Assembly: GCA_944452925.2 (NCBI GenBank)
Contig: OX101811.2
Coordinates: 74,593,165 to 74,657,164, forward strand
Direction: 5' to 3'
Origin: Chrysolina oricalcia
Lineage: Eukaryota; Arthropoda; Insecta; Coleoptera; Chrysomelidae
Length of the DNA: 64,000 nt
Shown in pieces: positions 53,957 to 64,000 of the stretch (position 1 is the stretch's first letter; each line of letters begins with the position of its first letter). Position numbers and translations under genes: made by a program. The notes under the pieces were generated by a model that saw only the letters and a list, made by a program, of their open reading frames with translations, did no database searches and was not told where the DNA came from.

Positions 53957-54234
53957 CCTGGTCCTTTTGGGATCAATAACAGCAATAACTATTTAGATAG
54001 TAGCCTTTGATTCGGTGAATTCCACTAATACGAGCAAATTGATAGGAGCAGTTGCTCTGTTCTTCCTTTCCTCAAGGAAATGATATACTTGAAAAGAAGA
54101 ACTGAGAATGTTAACAGACCTTTGCTCAGTGGAGAAGGAAGTGGGTAAAAAAAAACAGTAAATAAATAGGTAGTCTCAAAGTTGAAATAGTGTATTGCTT
54201 TTCCTTTACAATTTAAATGAATATAATACAAGCC

Positions 54235-54576
54235 CATATAACAATTTTGGGGGTCATTTGACCCAGCATGAAACATATTCAGAACGACGCTGCTATATGA
54301 AAAAATAACTTAAGTCACTATGCCGTCAATTCTTGGTGGTGCAAATGACTGTAATAATAATAATACTAATTTTTCATCTGAACGTGAGGAACGCCGTACA
54401 TGATATTTTGTCGGAAAAGTACATCTTTAGATGAAAAATTAGTATTATTATTATAACAGTCATTTGCATTACCAAGAATTATTTACTATTATATACTAAA
54501 GTTATTTTTTCATATAGCAGCATCGTTCTGAATATGTTTCATGCTGGTTCAAATGACCCCCCTAAATTGTTATATG
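54235..54576. repeat. 342-bp inverted-repeat element
   Basis: CATATAACAATTTTGGGGGT and CATTTGACCCAGCATGAAAC on the left mirror TTTCATGCTGGTTCAAATG and ACCCCCCTAAATTGTTATATG on the right. Arms about 150 bases, including AATACTAATTTTTCATCT / AGATGAAAAATTAGTATT. Confidence 0.8.
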
Positions 54577-54767
54577 ATGACGTAGTCTATAAGTGAGGGG
54601 AGGTAATTTGTTTTTCCAACGTTCAATGTGATTATATTCTAACCATTTTTTTATTTCCCTCATGTCTTCTTCAAGTCCCACGATTTGGTTTTATAAAATA
54701 TTGCCGTATCATCAGTGAAATTCAGAATGGTACCTTTTGTATTCAACTAGAGTAGACTATTTATATA

Positions 54768-57290
54768 CAGGGTGAGTCAACAAGATTCCCGTGGCGGATT
54801 GCTCCGTTGTGAATCACTATTTTGATTTCTCATATTTTTTTGCCGAACCATTTGAGACCATCCTCCAAAATTATTCTTATTCATACAGGTGCATCATTGA
54901 AGCGTGGCTGACCAAAGTTGGTCTTTTTCAAATGAAACACCCAGTATATTTTCATATATTCCGATCCGCTGTTTCATTGGCTGCTCAACAATTTTTTCAA
55001 TTTTGGATTCCGTTACGGCGTTGCCGAGTTATCTGAAAAATATCTATTTTGCAGACTTCTTTTTAAAAATTCTCCTATTTCACGTTTCGAAATATTTAGT
55101 GGAGATAACTCGGGAATCGATAGTCGAAATGGTAAAGTTAATTGTGAATATGGTGAATATTGTATAACTTATACAGGATGTTCGGTACAACAATACAAAC
55201 TTGGCCATTTTCAAACATCGACATTTTGATTTTTTCAAATGGAACACCCTGTATATTATCATTCATATCAACTCCTTTTTAGTGCCTCTTCAAGTTTTAT
55301 TCTTGATGTCATGTGCCTAAAACAACCCGTTTCCGAGATAGTGTGGTTTTTAAAGGAATTGTTCAATGGCAAATCAACAATCCTGCAAATTTTTCACCTA
55401 CACAGAAAATACTGACACTGAATGCCCTTCTAATTATTTTATTCTTCTTCAAAAGCATTCTTGAAAAATTATGAATAACTAGCATAGCAAAAGAAATTTT
55501 GAAAAGAAACTATTTATTCTAGTTTAGTTATCCATGACTACCACTGAAAAAAATGACTATCAGCATTTGTAAATAGAGGTAACTGTCAAACTACAATCCA
55601 GTTGTGTTGACAAATGTGGCATTATGAGTTATTTTTTAGAAGATATGGTTCAAATGGTTTATGCTTTGGGGGAAAGTGACGGTAACTGCTTACTGGCATC
55701 TAGATTATACCAACAAAAGTTTCCCGAGAAAAGACATCCGGAACAGTATTTCACAAAAAGTTTGAACGTGCCCGTCCTGTAACGAATGATGAAAATACTC
55801 TTGATATTGCATTACATATTACCGAGAATCCCCATGTAAGTACACGTATTCTGGGTAGGAAGTTTGGAATATCACAAAGTAGTGTTTCTCGGATGGTGAG
55901 AAAATGCAATTTTCATCCATATCATATGTAGTTGATGTAGGAGCTAACTGAAAGAGATTTTCCAAAGAGAATGCGGTTTTGCCAATTGCGTGTGAATAAA
56001 ATCAGAGAAGAACATGCATTTTTTGAGTATGTTCTATTTTCGGACGTAGCCACGTTTCACAACAGTGGCCATGTGAATCGGCATAATATGCACTATTATG
56101 CAACTGAAAATCCCCATTCCGTTAGATATGTCAATCAACAACAACGTTGGTCACTGAATGTTTCGGGAGGTATCATTTTTTTTCAATGGTCATCTTAAGA
56201 GAATATCTGAGGTTTTTGCGACAGCTATACAATTTATTAGATGATCTGCCATTGACAACAAGGCAGAGAATGTGGCTCCAACAAGATGCACATTACCAGA
56301 CTGATGTACATCAACAATATATTTCGTGGAAAATGGATAGGTAGAGGAGGGCGAGTTCTGTGGCCTCCCAGGTCACCGGACCTCACAAAAATTGATTTCT
56401 TTCTATGGGGATACTTTAAAAATGGGTTGTTTATCAAACTCCGCCTACAGCTCCTGGAAATATGAAAGCAAAAATTCGGACTGCTTTCAGGAAAATTTCA
56501 AAAGACATGCAGGAAGGTGTGGAGAATAGTTTCCAGAATAGATTGAGAATGTGTATTAGTGAAAATGGCAAGCACATTGAACATTTGCTGCATTAATTAT
56601 TGTAATTTTTTTTCTTTTGATTTGAATAAATATGATAATTTGTTTTATCTTTGGGTTAATATTATTTATCAAGTTAAATTCCAAATATGATATAAAATAC
56701 GAATATTGTCAATATTTTTTGTGATGTCGAATATCTCGGAAACGGGTTGTTTTAGGCACATGACATTAGGGATAAAAATTGAAGACTCATCAAAAAGGAG
56801 TTGATATGAGTGATATTATACAGGGTGTTCCATTTGAAAAAATCAAAATATTGATGTTTGAAAATGGCCAATTTTGTATTGTTGTACCGAACATCCTGTA
56901 TAATTTATACAATATTCTTCATATTCACAAATAACTTCACCATTTCGACTATCGATTTCCGAATTATCTCCACTAAATATTTCGAAACGTGAAATAGGAG
57001 ATTCTTCAAAAAGAAGTCTGCAAAATAGATATTTTTTAGATAACTCGGCAACGCCGCAACGGAATCCAAAATTGAAAAAATTGTTGAGCAGCCAATAAAA
57101 CAGCGGATCGGAATATATGAAAATATACTGGGTGTTTCATTTGAAAAAGACCAACTTTGGTCAGCCACGCTTCAATGATGCACCCTGTATGAATAAGAAT
57201 AATTTTGGAAGATAGTCTTAAATGGTCCGTTTGGCAAAAAAATATAAGAAACGGAGCAATCGACCACGGGAATCTTGTTGACTCACCCTG
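54768..57290. mobile_element. Tc1/mariner transposon, about 570-bp TIRs
   Basis: CAGGGTGAGTCAACAAGATT (54768) mirrors AATCTTGTTGACTCACCCTG (to 57290), TA at 54766-54767 and 57291-57292. The arms match to about 55355 and 56727 (AAACAACCCGTTTCCGAGAT / ATCTCGGAAACGGGTTGTTT). Within each arm an inner pair (TACAGGATGTTCGGTACAAC .. AATGGAACACCCTGTA) looks like a smaller element captured earlier. Confidence 0.9.
55624..56596 (+). pseudogene. DD41D-type transposase, heavily broken
   Basis: ATG 55624 (MSYFLEDMVQMVYALGES, NCLLASRLYQQKFPEKRHPE), frame change at about 55745, TENPHVSTRILGRKFGISQS and SVSRMVRKCNFHPYHM, two stops, then ELTERDFPKRMRFCQLRVNK, YVLFSDVATF (first Asp; the usual Glu after it is Val), YYATENPHSVRYVNQQQRWS. 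After another shift come WLQQDAH (second Asp) and WPPRSPDLTKIDFFLWGYFK (third Asp), ending ENGKHIEHLLH. Same family as the transposases at 14834 and 21571, in the most decayed state. Confidence 0.8.
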
Positions 57291-57808
57291 TATATTGAGA
57301 ATAAAATGAAATGGGACCCAGTACAGTTCCTTGTGGGACTCCGTACTCAACTGCTTAAGTTTCACTCATGTTATCGTCTATGCAAACTTTTTGCTTTCTA
57401 TCCTACTATGTTATTTAATATTGTTGTAATATTTTCAGGTATGATTCAGGAAAAATTCTCAGGTAATCCAAAAATTTTTAACCACGGTAAAAAATGTCTA
57501 GCGTTGTATGTTTCAGGAGTGAATACCTTTGGGGCGTTGACTTCAAATGCCAGCAGATTGAACAAGAAATATACTTACTGGTTTTCGAGGACGGTATTAT
57601 CGATTTCGATAAATTTAGGATACCGATAACTTGCAACAGTTTTTGTGTTTAATGTGTTTATTAACATGACCTGTTAAATTTTTTTGAAGGGCATATCTCT
57701 GGCAACCTGCGGTCCTATGAGTGGTCAGATTTTTTTTTACTTTCTTATTCATCATTCCTGTTATCGAGAGAAGAAACTCTCAGTTATAGATGTGTTTTGT
57801 GGCTCTTT

Positions 57809-58897
57809 AGGGTGAGCTACAGAGAAAGGCGTTGAATGTTTAATATCTATCAAGGAATTCTCTCTATACTTGCGAATTTTCCCATTATTTCTGGATATGA
57901 TATTCTTCAGAAAAATCTGATCGACCTTTTCAGAGTAACTCTTTGTTCACAGGATAATCCAAAAAAACCGTTGAACGTCGAATGGTTTTTACTCCATGAT
58001 GTTTTCAAAAATATTGTTTTTTTGATTACAGGAAAGTAGTATAACAATTTACATACTTCTTCAGTGTTCATTCTGAGGCTTGGTTTAAAAAAAGACTGTT
58101 TGATGTATTTGCATATTGCACTTTTCATCCAAAGAGACTAGTTGTATCTAGCGTATTCATTTGTCTAATGAATACATCGTTTCTTTTAGAATGACATTAA
58201 TTTATTCATTCAAATGAGATTTGTAAAACGCCCAGTTTCATGCTCTACTCATTTTAATCTTTGGTCTCTCTTAGAACTAAGCCATTTATTTGTTATGTAC
58301 TTTTTGCTTTCTGCTTTGTTTTCATGAGACGTCTCAGTAGAAGTAGAAAAAGAAAGGAATGACATGTAGAAAAATAATTAGCGGTTCCTATCCTGAAATG
58401 GTGTGAAAAACCATCATACCCTTCAGTTGAATTAGAAGATGAACAATAGAAAGACTGCCGTGCAGAAAATAATAAACCTAACTATGTAGCATTTCTAATA
58501 ATATTGTAAAAAAAACATCCAAAAACTGTTTCTCTTAATTAACACATCGGCTGATCCATGGAAAGTAAATGGAACCGATGAAGGCATAAAAGTTCTTCTG
58601 ACAAAGAATACATTCCCTGGTATAAAAAAAAAATCGTCAAATCTACAAAATGTCATATTTATTATTCAATAAAAAATCCACTCTAAGACAGAATTGTCCG
58701 ACATAATGGGCGTCCGTCATTCAACGCTTTTTTTGGCTTACCCTGTTGATACACAAAATAATTGTTCTACAAATTTCAATGAGCTTTGGAGCTTTGTCTG
58801 AAAACTTTCATATCCAGAAATGAATAGAATATTCGCAAGTGTAGACTGAATTTCATGGGAGGTGAGGAATATTCGACGCTTTTTTAGCTCACCCTGT
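57809..58897. mobile_element. Decayed TIR element, about 1.1 kb
   Basis: TTAGGGTGAGCTACAGAGAA (57807 on) mirrors TTTTTTAGCTCACCCTG (to 58897), and further in TACTTGCGAATTTTCCCATTA..TGGATATGA mirrors TCATATCCAGAAATGAATAG..ATTCGCAAGTGTA. A further CTTACCCTG end with TCAACGCTTTTTTTGGC lies at about 58717-58745. No transposase. Confidence 0.6.
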
Positions 58898-58899
58898 GG

Positions 58900-59630
58900 A
58901 GCTACAAAAACTATCTTATCATTCCGTTCCTCTTGTATTTATATAAGGAAATGTTTATATCATTCGGTCAACGATTTTAGCTCGTCAAGCGAATTTCAAT
59001 GTCGGTCGTATATGACAATGAACTTCTATCGTGGTCAAATGAATAAATAATAAGATCAATGCACTGAAACAATTCAAAGGGCATTACTCGATATTTACGA
59101 CAATATAAAAAAATCTGACGAGTCGTAGGATTGCATGTTTCCATTGCCATGTCCTTTAAACTTTTTTGATCTGCATTTATGCAGTGTGTTATTCTGTATC
59201 ACCCTATACATAAATACTATTTATATACCTGATGTATCAAAGGAAAAGAGTAATCAGTCACATTAATCATACTTAGCCACAGTTATTGAAAGTAATATTC
59301 TATGGAAGACTGAATTAGAACCGTACTGGGGCCACTCTTGGGAATGAACCGAATTACAAATAATGACATATTTAGCTCCTACATTGATTGTGATAGATGT
59401 TATGATATACGGCCAATTCAATTATGATGTTTCCACAGTTCTCTTCTTTACTTCAAGGCATCAGCCGTAAGTACCAGAGCGTTTTTTAATCTCATGGGAA
59501 TATTATTCGAAATATTTTGTCCTCAAATTGAGCCGATACCATTTCGCTGAAGTTCAGTTGTTAGTGGTGGGGTTGTTACTCTTAATTGACTGTTATTTTG
59601 CCTGTTATCAACTTGCTGAGGAATATATAG
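58900..59630. other. Unassigned stretch
   Basis: No supported feature. A partial end-like ATCACCCTATACATA occurs at about 59199. Confidence 0.3.
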
Positions 59631-59633
59631 TCC

Positions 59634-60040
59634 AGGAGCCCGGTAAAAATTTGGTCAGTCATTTCCTCTCAAGCAATATTTAGTGGAATGCATCAGAGTC
59701 GTATTATAAAGATTCGTGAAAAATGTAATTTGAGAGGAAATCATAGAAGGTACAATTTGTTTGTGTTCGACCAACTAGCTGTCGTATAATACACCATGCT
59801 ATAGTCAGCTGATTTTTTCTTTCTTCAAGATATTGCTTTAGCGATACTTTAACATGTTTTCAGGTAGGAAAACAAAATTGAATATATTTCTTTTTCTTTA
59901 TGTGTGGGAGGCTACCACCGCTCATCCCCCCCATGGAACCGCAGCTGACGATCACGAAGCTTTATAATATAACACTCTGATGCACTCCACTAATTTTCAC
60001 TTGAGAGGAACTTGGTCATGGAAATCTGTCACTGGCTCCC
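59634..60040. repeat. About 405-bp inverted-repeat element
   Basis: AGGAGCCCGG and GTCAGTCATTTCCTCTCAAG, GTGGAATGCATCAGAGTCGT, TATTATAAAG on the left mirror CTTTATAATATAACACTCTG, ATGCACTCCAC, CTTGAGAGGAA and GGCTCCCGG on the right. TIRs about 80 bases, diverged. Confidence 0.65.
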
Positions 60041-60049
60041 GGACTAATA

Positions 60050-63000
60050 TGTTTGATATCACTCATCAAATCTTTTCAAATTGCGATTTTTTCAGCGATG
60101 AAACAATAACAGTCTTTTCCCAGTTGTTGAAGGTGGCCTTTTAGTCTGACCAACATTTGCGAATCATGTTGATCAGAAATACTGATACAAATGAAATAAC
60201 AATAGTTATTTGTCATGAAGATCATAATGACGGTTCATAAGAATATTGTGCATATTTAAAAATGAGTATTTTTGAACCAACAGTGAGCAAGATGTGCCTC
60301 GCCATTTCGTTGACATTGCAACAGCAAATTATGTATTCATTGCAACACACTGCTGTCAAGTAGAATTAGATGTGCGTTGAAATCTTTCAAAATGAATTCT
60401 AATGATATTTTACCATCTACTTTGGATGAAATAGCAGAAAATGTTATTGGCAACTTTTTTCTTTATACCTGCATCTTGATTCTTGTCAAAAAGCGTGAAA
60501 ACTCTTCAAGATTAAAACACTCCATGCTAGAAAAATTGTTGCTACGTGACAACGTAACGCTTTATCATATTAAATGTCAAATAAGCATCACGTGACACAC
60601 GTGACATCAGATGTTCGTACATCCTTCATTGGATGTAATAAAATCATCCTGATCTAAAATTAATTTCCAGCATTATTTTTGAAGTCGCGATGTAGGCATA
60701 AAAAATAGCGAGCTCAACGAAAAAACCCACAACAATTTTCGATATAAAGCCCTCAAAGAAAAAAACATTTTATAAGAATAAGTAATCATCATTTTGTCTA
60801 CTTATACTTGAGTATGTCGTTCGCCCGCTTACTTTTCTTCAAAGTACTGAAATAATTTGTGCTCGAGTCTGACTTTTCATTTATAAAACAACTGTAAGTG
60901 AACATGGCAAATTTGTGAAATAAATAATAATGGTTGATGAATTTTGCATTATATGAATTTCGGAAGTTCCAACGATAGAACTACATCCCTTTTCTCTTTA
61001 TAACTTTTTTTGTTATCTTGACTTCCAGAATATTAAACTACTAACATGAATTCATCAATATTACATTTCAACATCATTTGATTCGATGTTCTGACATACT
61101 TATCCCTTCACTCACTTTATTCACCTCCATGTAGCTATTCAACTATAATTTATTTATTCTGAATAAAGTTATTATTATTATTATTAATACTTACTGTGAC
61201 ATACTTATGTTTATTTCGGTGTACCTCAACAGGGAATGGCTATGAGGAAGAGAATTTGGGTGATTTATTACTCTCTTGCTTTAGGACAATAGCTTGTAAT
61301 TTCGATATGGCAGCAAAATTAAGTTATTTATTTATTTTGTATGAGAGATAGATTGAAATGAGTTCTGGAAATTAAAAAATAAATGAGGGATCGTACTCAA
61401 TATTTTGGTATTCAAACGATTCAATGTTATATGTTATTTTTGGACTTGAAATAAATATCTGGAAATTACGCAAACGGTAATTTTGATTTTCGTAATTGTT
61501 ATATCCTTCACCTTCTTTTTCCATTCTACCTCATATCGGAAAAATTGCACAATATGGTCACCAAAGCGATTTAGCTGAAAATTTCACAGATGATTCCAGA
61601 TGCAACAAAAACGATAAATCTTTTGAAATTTTTCTGCGGAAATGCCTGGAAGACACTTTTTTTTTTAAATGCTCAATGGTACTGTGTACAAATGCACAAA
61701 CATTAGCAATGTGATTGAACCTTTCACAACTATTTCTAACTGATACTAGAACACTATAAAAGAGCAATTTTGAACCATACCAAAAGCGATTTGCAAACAA
61801 AATCACACAGAATAATGGTTTATAATGAAATTATTGTTACATTCAAGATACAGAAAGAACCCTGGTATGATCTCTTATAGCTTTGAAACCGACATACAAA
61901 AGTGTTAAGGTACGGCCTACTTGATTCATGATATTTTTACTGCGTTGATACCGTTTCACCTCTTTAGCACACAGATGGCGGCAAAATTACAGATTCATGA
62001 TGACGTTTGGACAAGTGTCATGTTATGTAATTTTCAACATTGAATTTTAATTGTTGTGATATTCATTAACCATAATTTGTAAACATTCAAATTTCAATCA
62101 AATAATTATGACTCAGTACTTCGGAATGTTGGAAACTCCGCTATTTTCGACTTATACGCCATCCCTCGACGAATGAAGCCAACGGTATCAGTGCAATTAC
62201 AGTCTCAACAACTTTTTTGAAACAAAAGCGAATCAGTGATAACACCATGGTTTCTATACATCTTGGTTACATTCAATTTTAAAATCACTCATTTAGACGT
62301 CTATCTAATTTTAACGTCTAATGTCAAATATTCGGAAGAGCAAACAGCGACATTGTCAGTTTTTTTCTTAATTCCTTCAGAAGTATCAACGATTCTAAAA
62401 TTTGTTATTTTTCAGATATTGATAATAAAAAAAAATGTAAAAATTACCACGACACAACATTTGAATTTCAGACATACCACTCTTATTTAATTGGTACGCC
62501 CTTGGCGTGCCTTTCAAATTACTACGTTTTCGTTGACGAACCGAATTTCTTAACGTAAAAAAGGGACTCAACCTGATATATCTAACCAAGCGAATAATAT
62601 GAAGAACTGAAATCAAAGCAGATGCTTGCTCCAAGCCTGCGCAAACCCACAGACCTGCGCGAATATTATGCACAAAGCTAACCTAACCTAACGTTAACTT
62701 AGCCTAACCTAACATTTCAGCCTTTGACAGAAATTATAAACGTAGAAACAGGAACACAACCTAACCTAACTAACCCAGCTAGTAGCTATTCAAGTTGCTG
62801 GTGATTCAATCACTAATTCCACATGGGCGAAAAACGAATTTTCCATATGTTCTCTCCAGGAGCCACTCGTAAATGTTCCTACATTTTACTTAACATCCTA
62901 CTGGAGGCTTGTATCATTGTTTAAATAGAACATAGTTAGTCAATGCCTGTGGAAAAGGTATTGGACACAAACGCGAGTGTTATCTAGCGTGATTAGTTAC

Positions 63001-64000
63001 AAACATGAATATTTGACGTCATTTTAATGCAGGTTTCTTCAAAAAACCTTGATTTTAATGCTTTTCCATTGTTTTAATCAAGTTACGACATGACTTGGAG
63101 GCCAGATCACTGAAGTTACGACATGACTTGGATGCGAGCTCACTATCGCCATCTACATGTTGCATCCATTTTGATCCAATTATAATCCCATAAGGTTAAC
63201 TAACTATCTTCTATATAAACAATGCTTGTATGCAAAAATGGGGCATCTAAATCTGTCACTATCTGACGGTCTAAAAAGGTGCTGCAGTATATCATGGAAA
63301 GACAATGTTTATGAAAATAGGGAAATATCAATAACAATCGTTTTGATTTTCACTTAATCCGTTGAAACTGGAAAAAACTGTTAGAATTTGCCAATTTTAT
63401 GAATTTCATCAACAAAATGAGGATTAATATGTATTGCCTGCCATTATATGTTTTTTAAATATACAGGGTGGCAATTCAAATGCTCAAAACTCTTTCATCT
63501 CATAAACAAAATGATATAACCATTACAAATTGTCCATAATTAACTTTCTAGGATAGGTACGAACGGAAAACTGAAATGACTCATGAAATAATCCACCAAC
63601 CCCCCTGATTTCCTGCTACAACCCACTCAAATAATTTCAATGTGTGTGATAATATCTCACTGAATAGCTTGTAAAGAATGCTATCAGGTATTATTCATAT
63701 TTCGAATATGGCGTACCAACGAAAGAGATTCCTCATCAATGTCATTCTGCGGTTTAGGTGACTGTGCATGGGCTACAGTGGCGTAGCGTGGACTAATCTA
63801 GAAATAGACGACCTTCAGTAGTTATTCCGAGTATCAGTGCAAAGACACAACCATATTTTTTTGAATACAAAAGCAATTCCAGAAGAATAATGAAAGGAAT
63901 ATTTTTTTAAAGTTTTGATTTTCAAACCTGCGTAATCTGATCAATTACAAAAGTAGCCAAAGGGCATTTTTGGTTATTTGCTTTGGTGAATTCCTGTAAT
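60050..64000. other. Unassigned stretch with minor repeats
   Basis: No gene recognised. Notable small items: a short ATT run at about 61171-61187; runs of CCTAA at 62669-62720 and 62760-62775; a 33-bp tandem pair (GTTACGACATGACTTGGA) at 63083-63148; a lone transposon end (TA, CAGGGTGGCAATTC) at 63462. A frame at 60377-60595 (MKSFKMNSNDILPSTLDEIA) has no recognised domain. Confidence 0.4.

Larger units (their letters stand above)
50189..53970. mobile_element. Foldback element with nested insertions
   Basis: CCAAGGACCAGGCAGCCGGC (50189) mirrors GCCGACTGCC plus TGGTCCTTTTGG (to 53970, interrupted by an insert). Arms of about 520 bases match in order: GGAGAAATGGGCTTCGG / CCAAAGCCCATTTCTCC, CAGAAAGTTGATCGCCCCTG / CAGGAGCGATCAACTTTCTG, CTGCATGTTAGTAGGTGACA / TCACCTGCTAACATGCAG. 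It begins 65 bases after the donor of the cystine-knot exon. No coding sequence. Confidence 0.8.

Noticed and set aside
57421..57475. Possible 24-base exon (TTTTCAG|GTATGATTC..TCTCAG|GTAATC) of the Spaetzle-like gene
   Set aside because: The phase would fit, but it encodes no cysteine and matches nothing in the family; chance splice-like signals are common.
1..64000. CRISPR arrays, bacterial operons or prophage
   Set aside because: Repeats are inverted or simple tandem, introns and insect transposons are present, and no spaced identical repeats occur; the sequence is eukaryotic.

Overview
This window is AT-rich insect nuclear DNA, perhaps from a beetle, though the order is a guess. It is a graveyard of transposable elements around one recognisable host gene. 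The evidence for an insect is the presence of DD41D (rosa/VS-like) and mariner transposons, a copia element whose primer site matches internal initiator tRNA-Met sequence, R2-like and RNase H-bearing LINEs, Penelope-like elements (PLEs), short TTAGG-type runs, and two splice-compatible exons of a Spaetzle-like gene (cystine-knot ligand of the Toll pathway).

Layout. 0.2-1.7 kb: tyrosine-recombinase (YR) pseudogene with an intron, flanked by hairpins. 4.2-6.8 kb: 5'-truncated RT/RNase H LINE (minus). 7.1-7.6 kb: PLE GIY-YIG remnant (minus). 11.6-12.3 kb: MITE sharing its terminal bases with the DD41D transposon at 14.2-16.5 kb. 13.7-14.1 kb: inverted repeat holding a consensus-matching hammerhead ribozyme (HHR) and a one-base variant. 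17.8-18.5 kb: second PLE. 19.2-20.4 and 20.8-23.4 kb: long-TIR elements. 24.4-31.3 kb: nested stack of LINE fragment with MITE, R2-like LINE split by a copia element, then a second LINE joined in mid-reading frame. 32.5-36.4 kb: long hairpins, LINE RT fragment and a head-to-head PLE pair. 36.6-37.8 kb: mariner. 38.1-38.8 kb: second YR remnant between GC-cored palindromes. 40.2-42.3 kb: foldback with two copies of a small palindrome. 43.0-46.0 kb: LINE 3' end interrupted by an HHR-bearing insert and by a DD41D transposon.

46.9-50.1 kb: two Spaetzle-like exons whose 2.9 kb intron holds a LINE, tRNA-like sequence, 19-bp tandem repeats and GC palindromes. 50.2-54.0 kb: foldback with several elements nested inside. 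54.8-57.3 kb: another long-TIR DD41D element. 57.8-64 kb: degraded MITEs and unassigned sequence.

Almost every mobile-element reading frame is broken by stops, frameshifts or deletions, so these are fossils. The most interesting signals are the hammerhead ribozymes outside recognisable coding elements (13.7 kb and 43.4 kb), the repeated association of YR fragments with long palindromes, and the heavily invaded Spaetzle-like locus.
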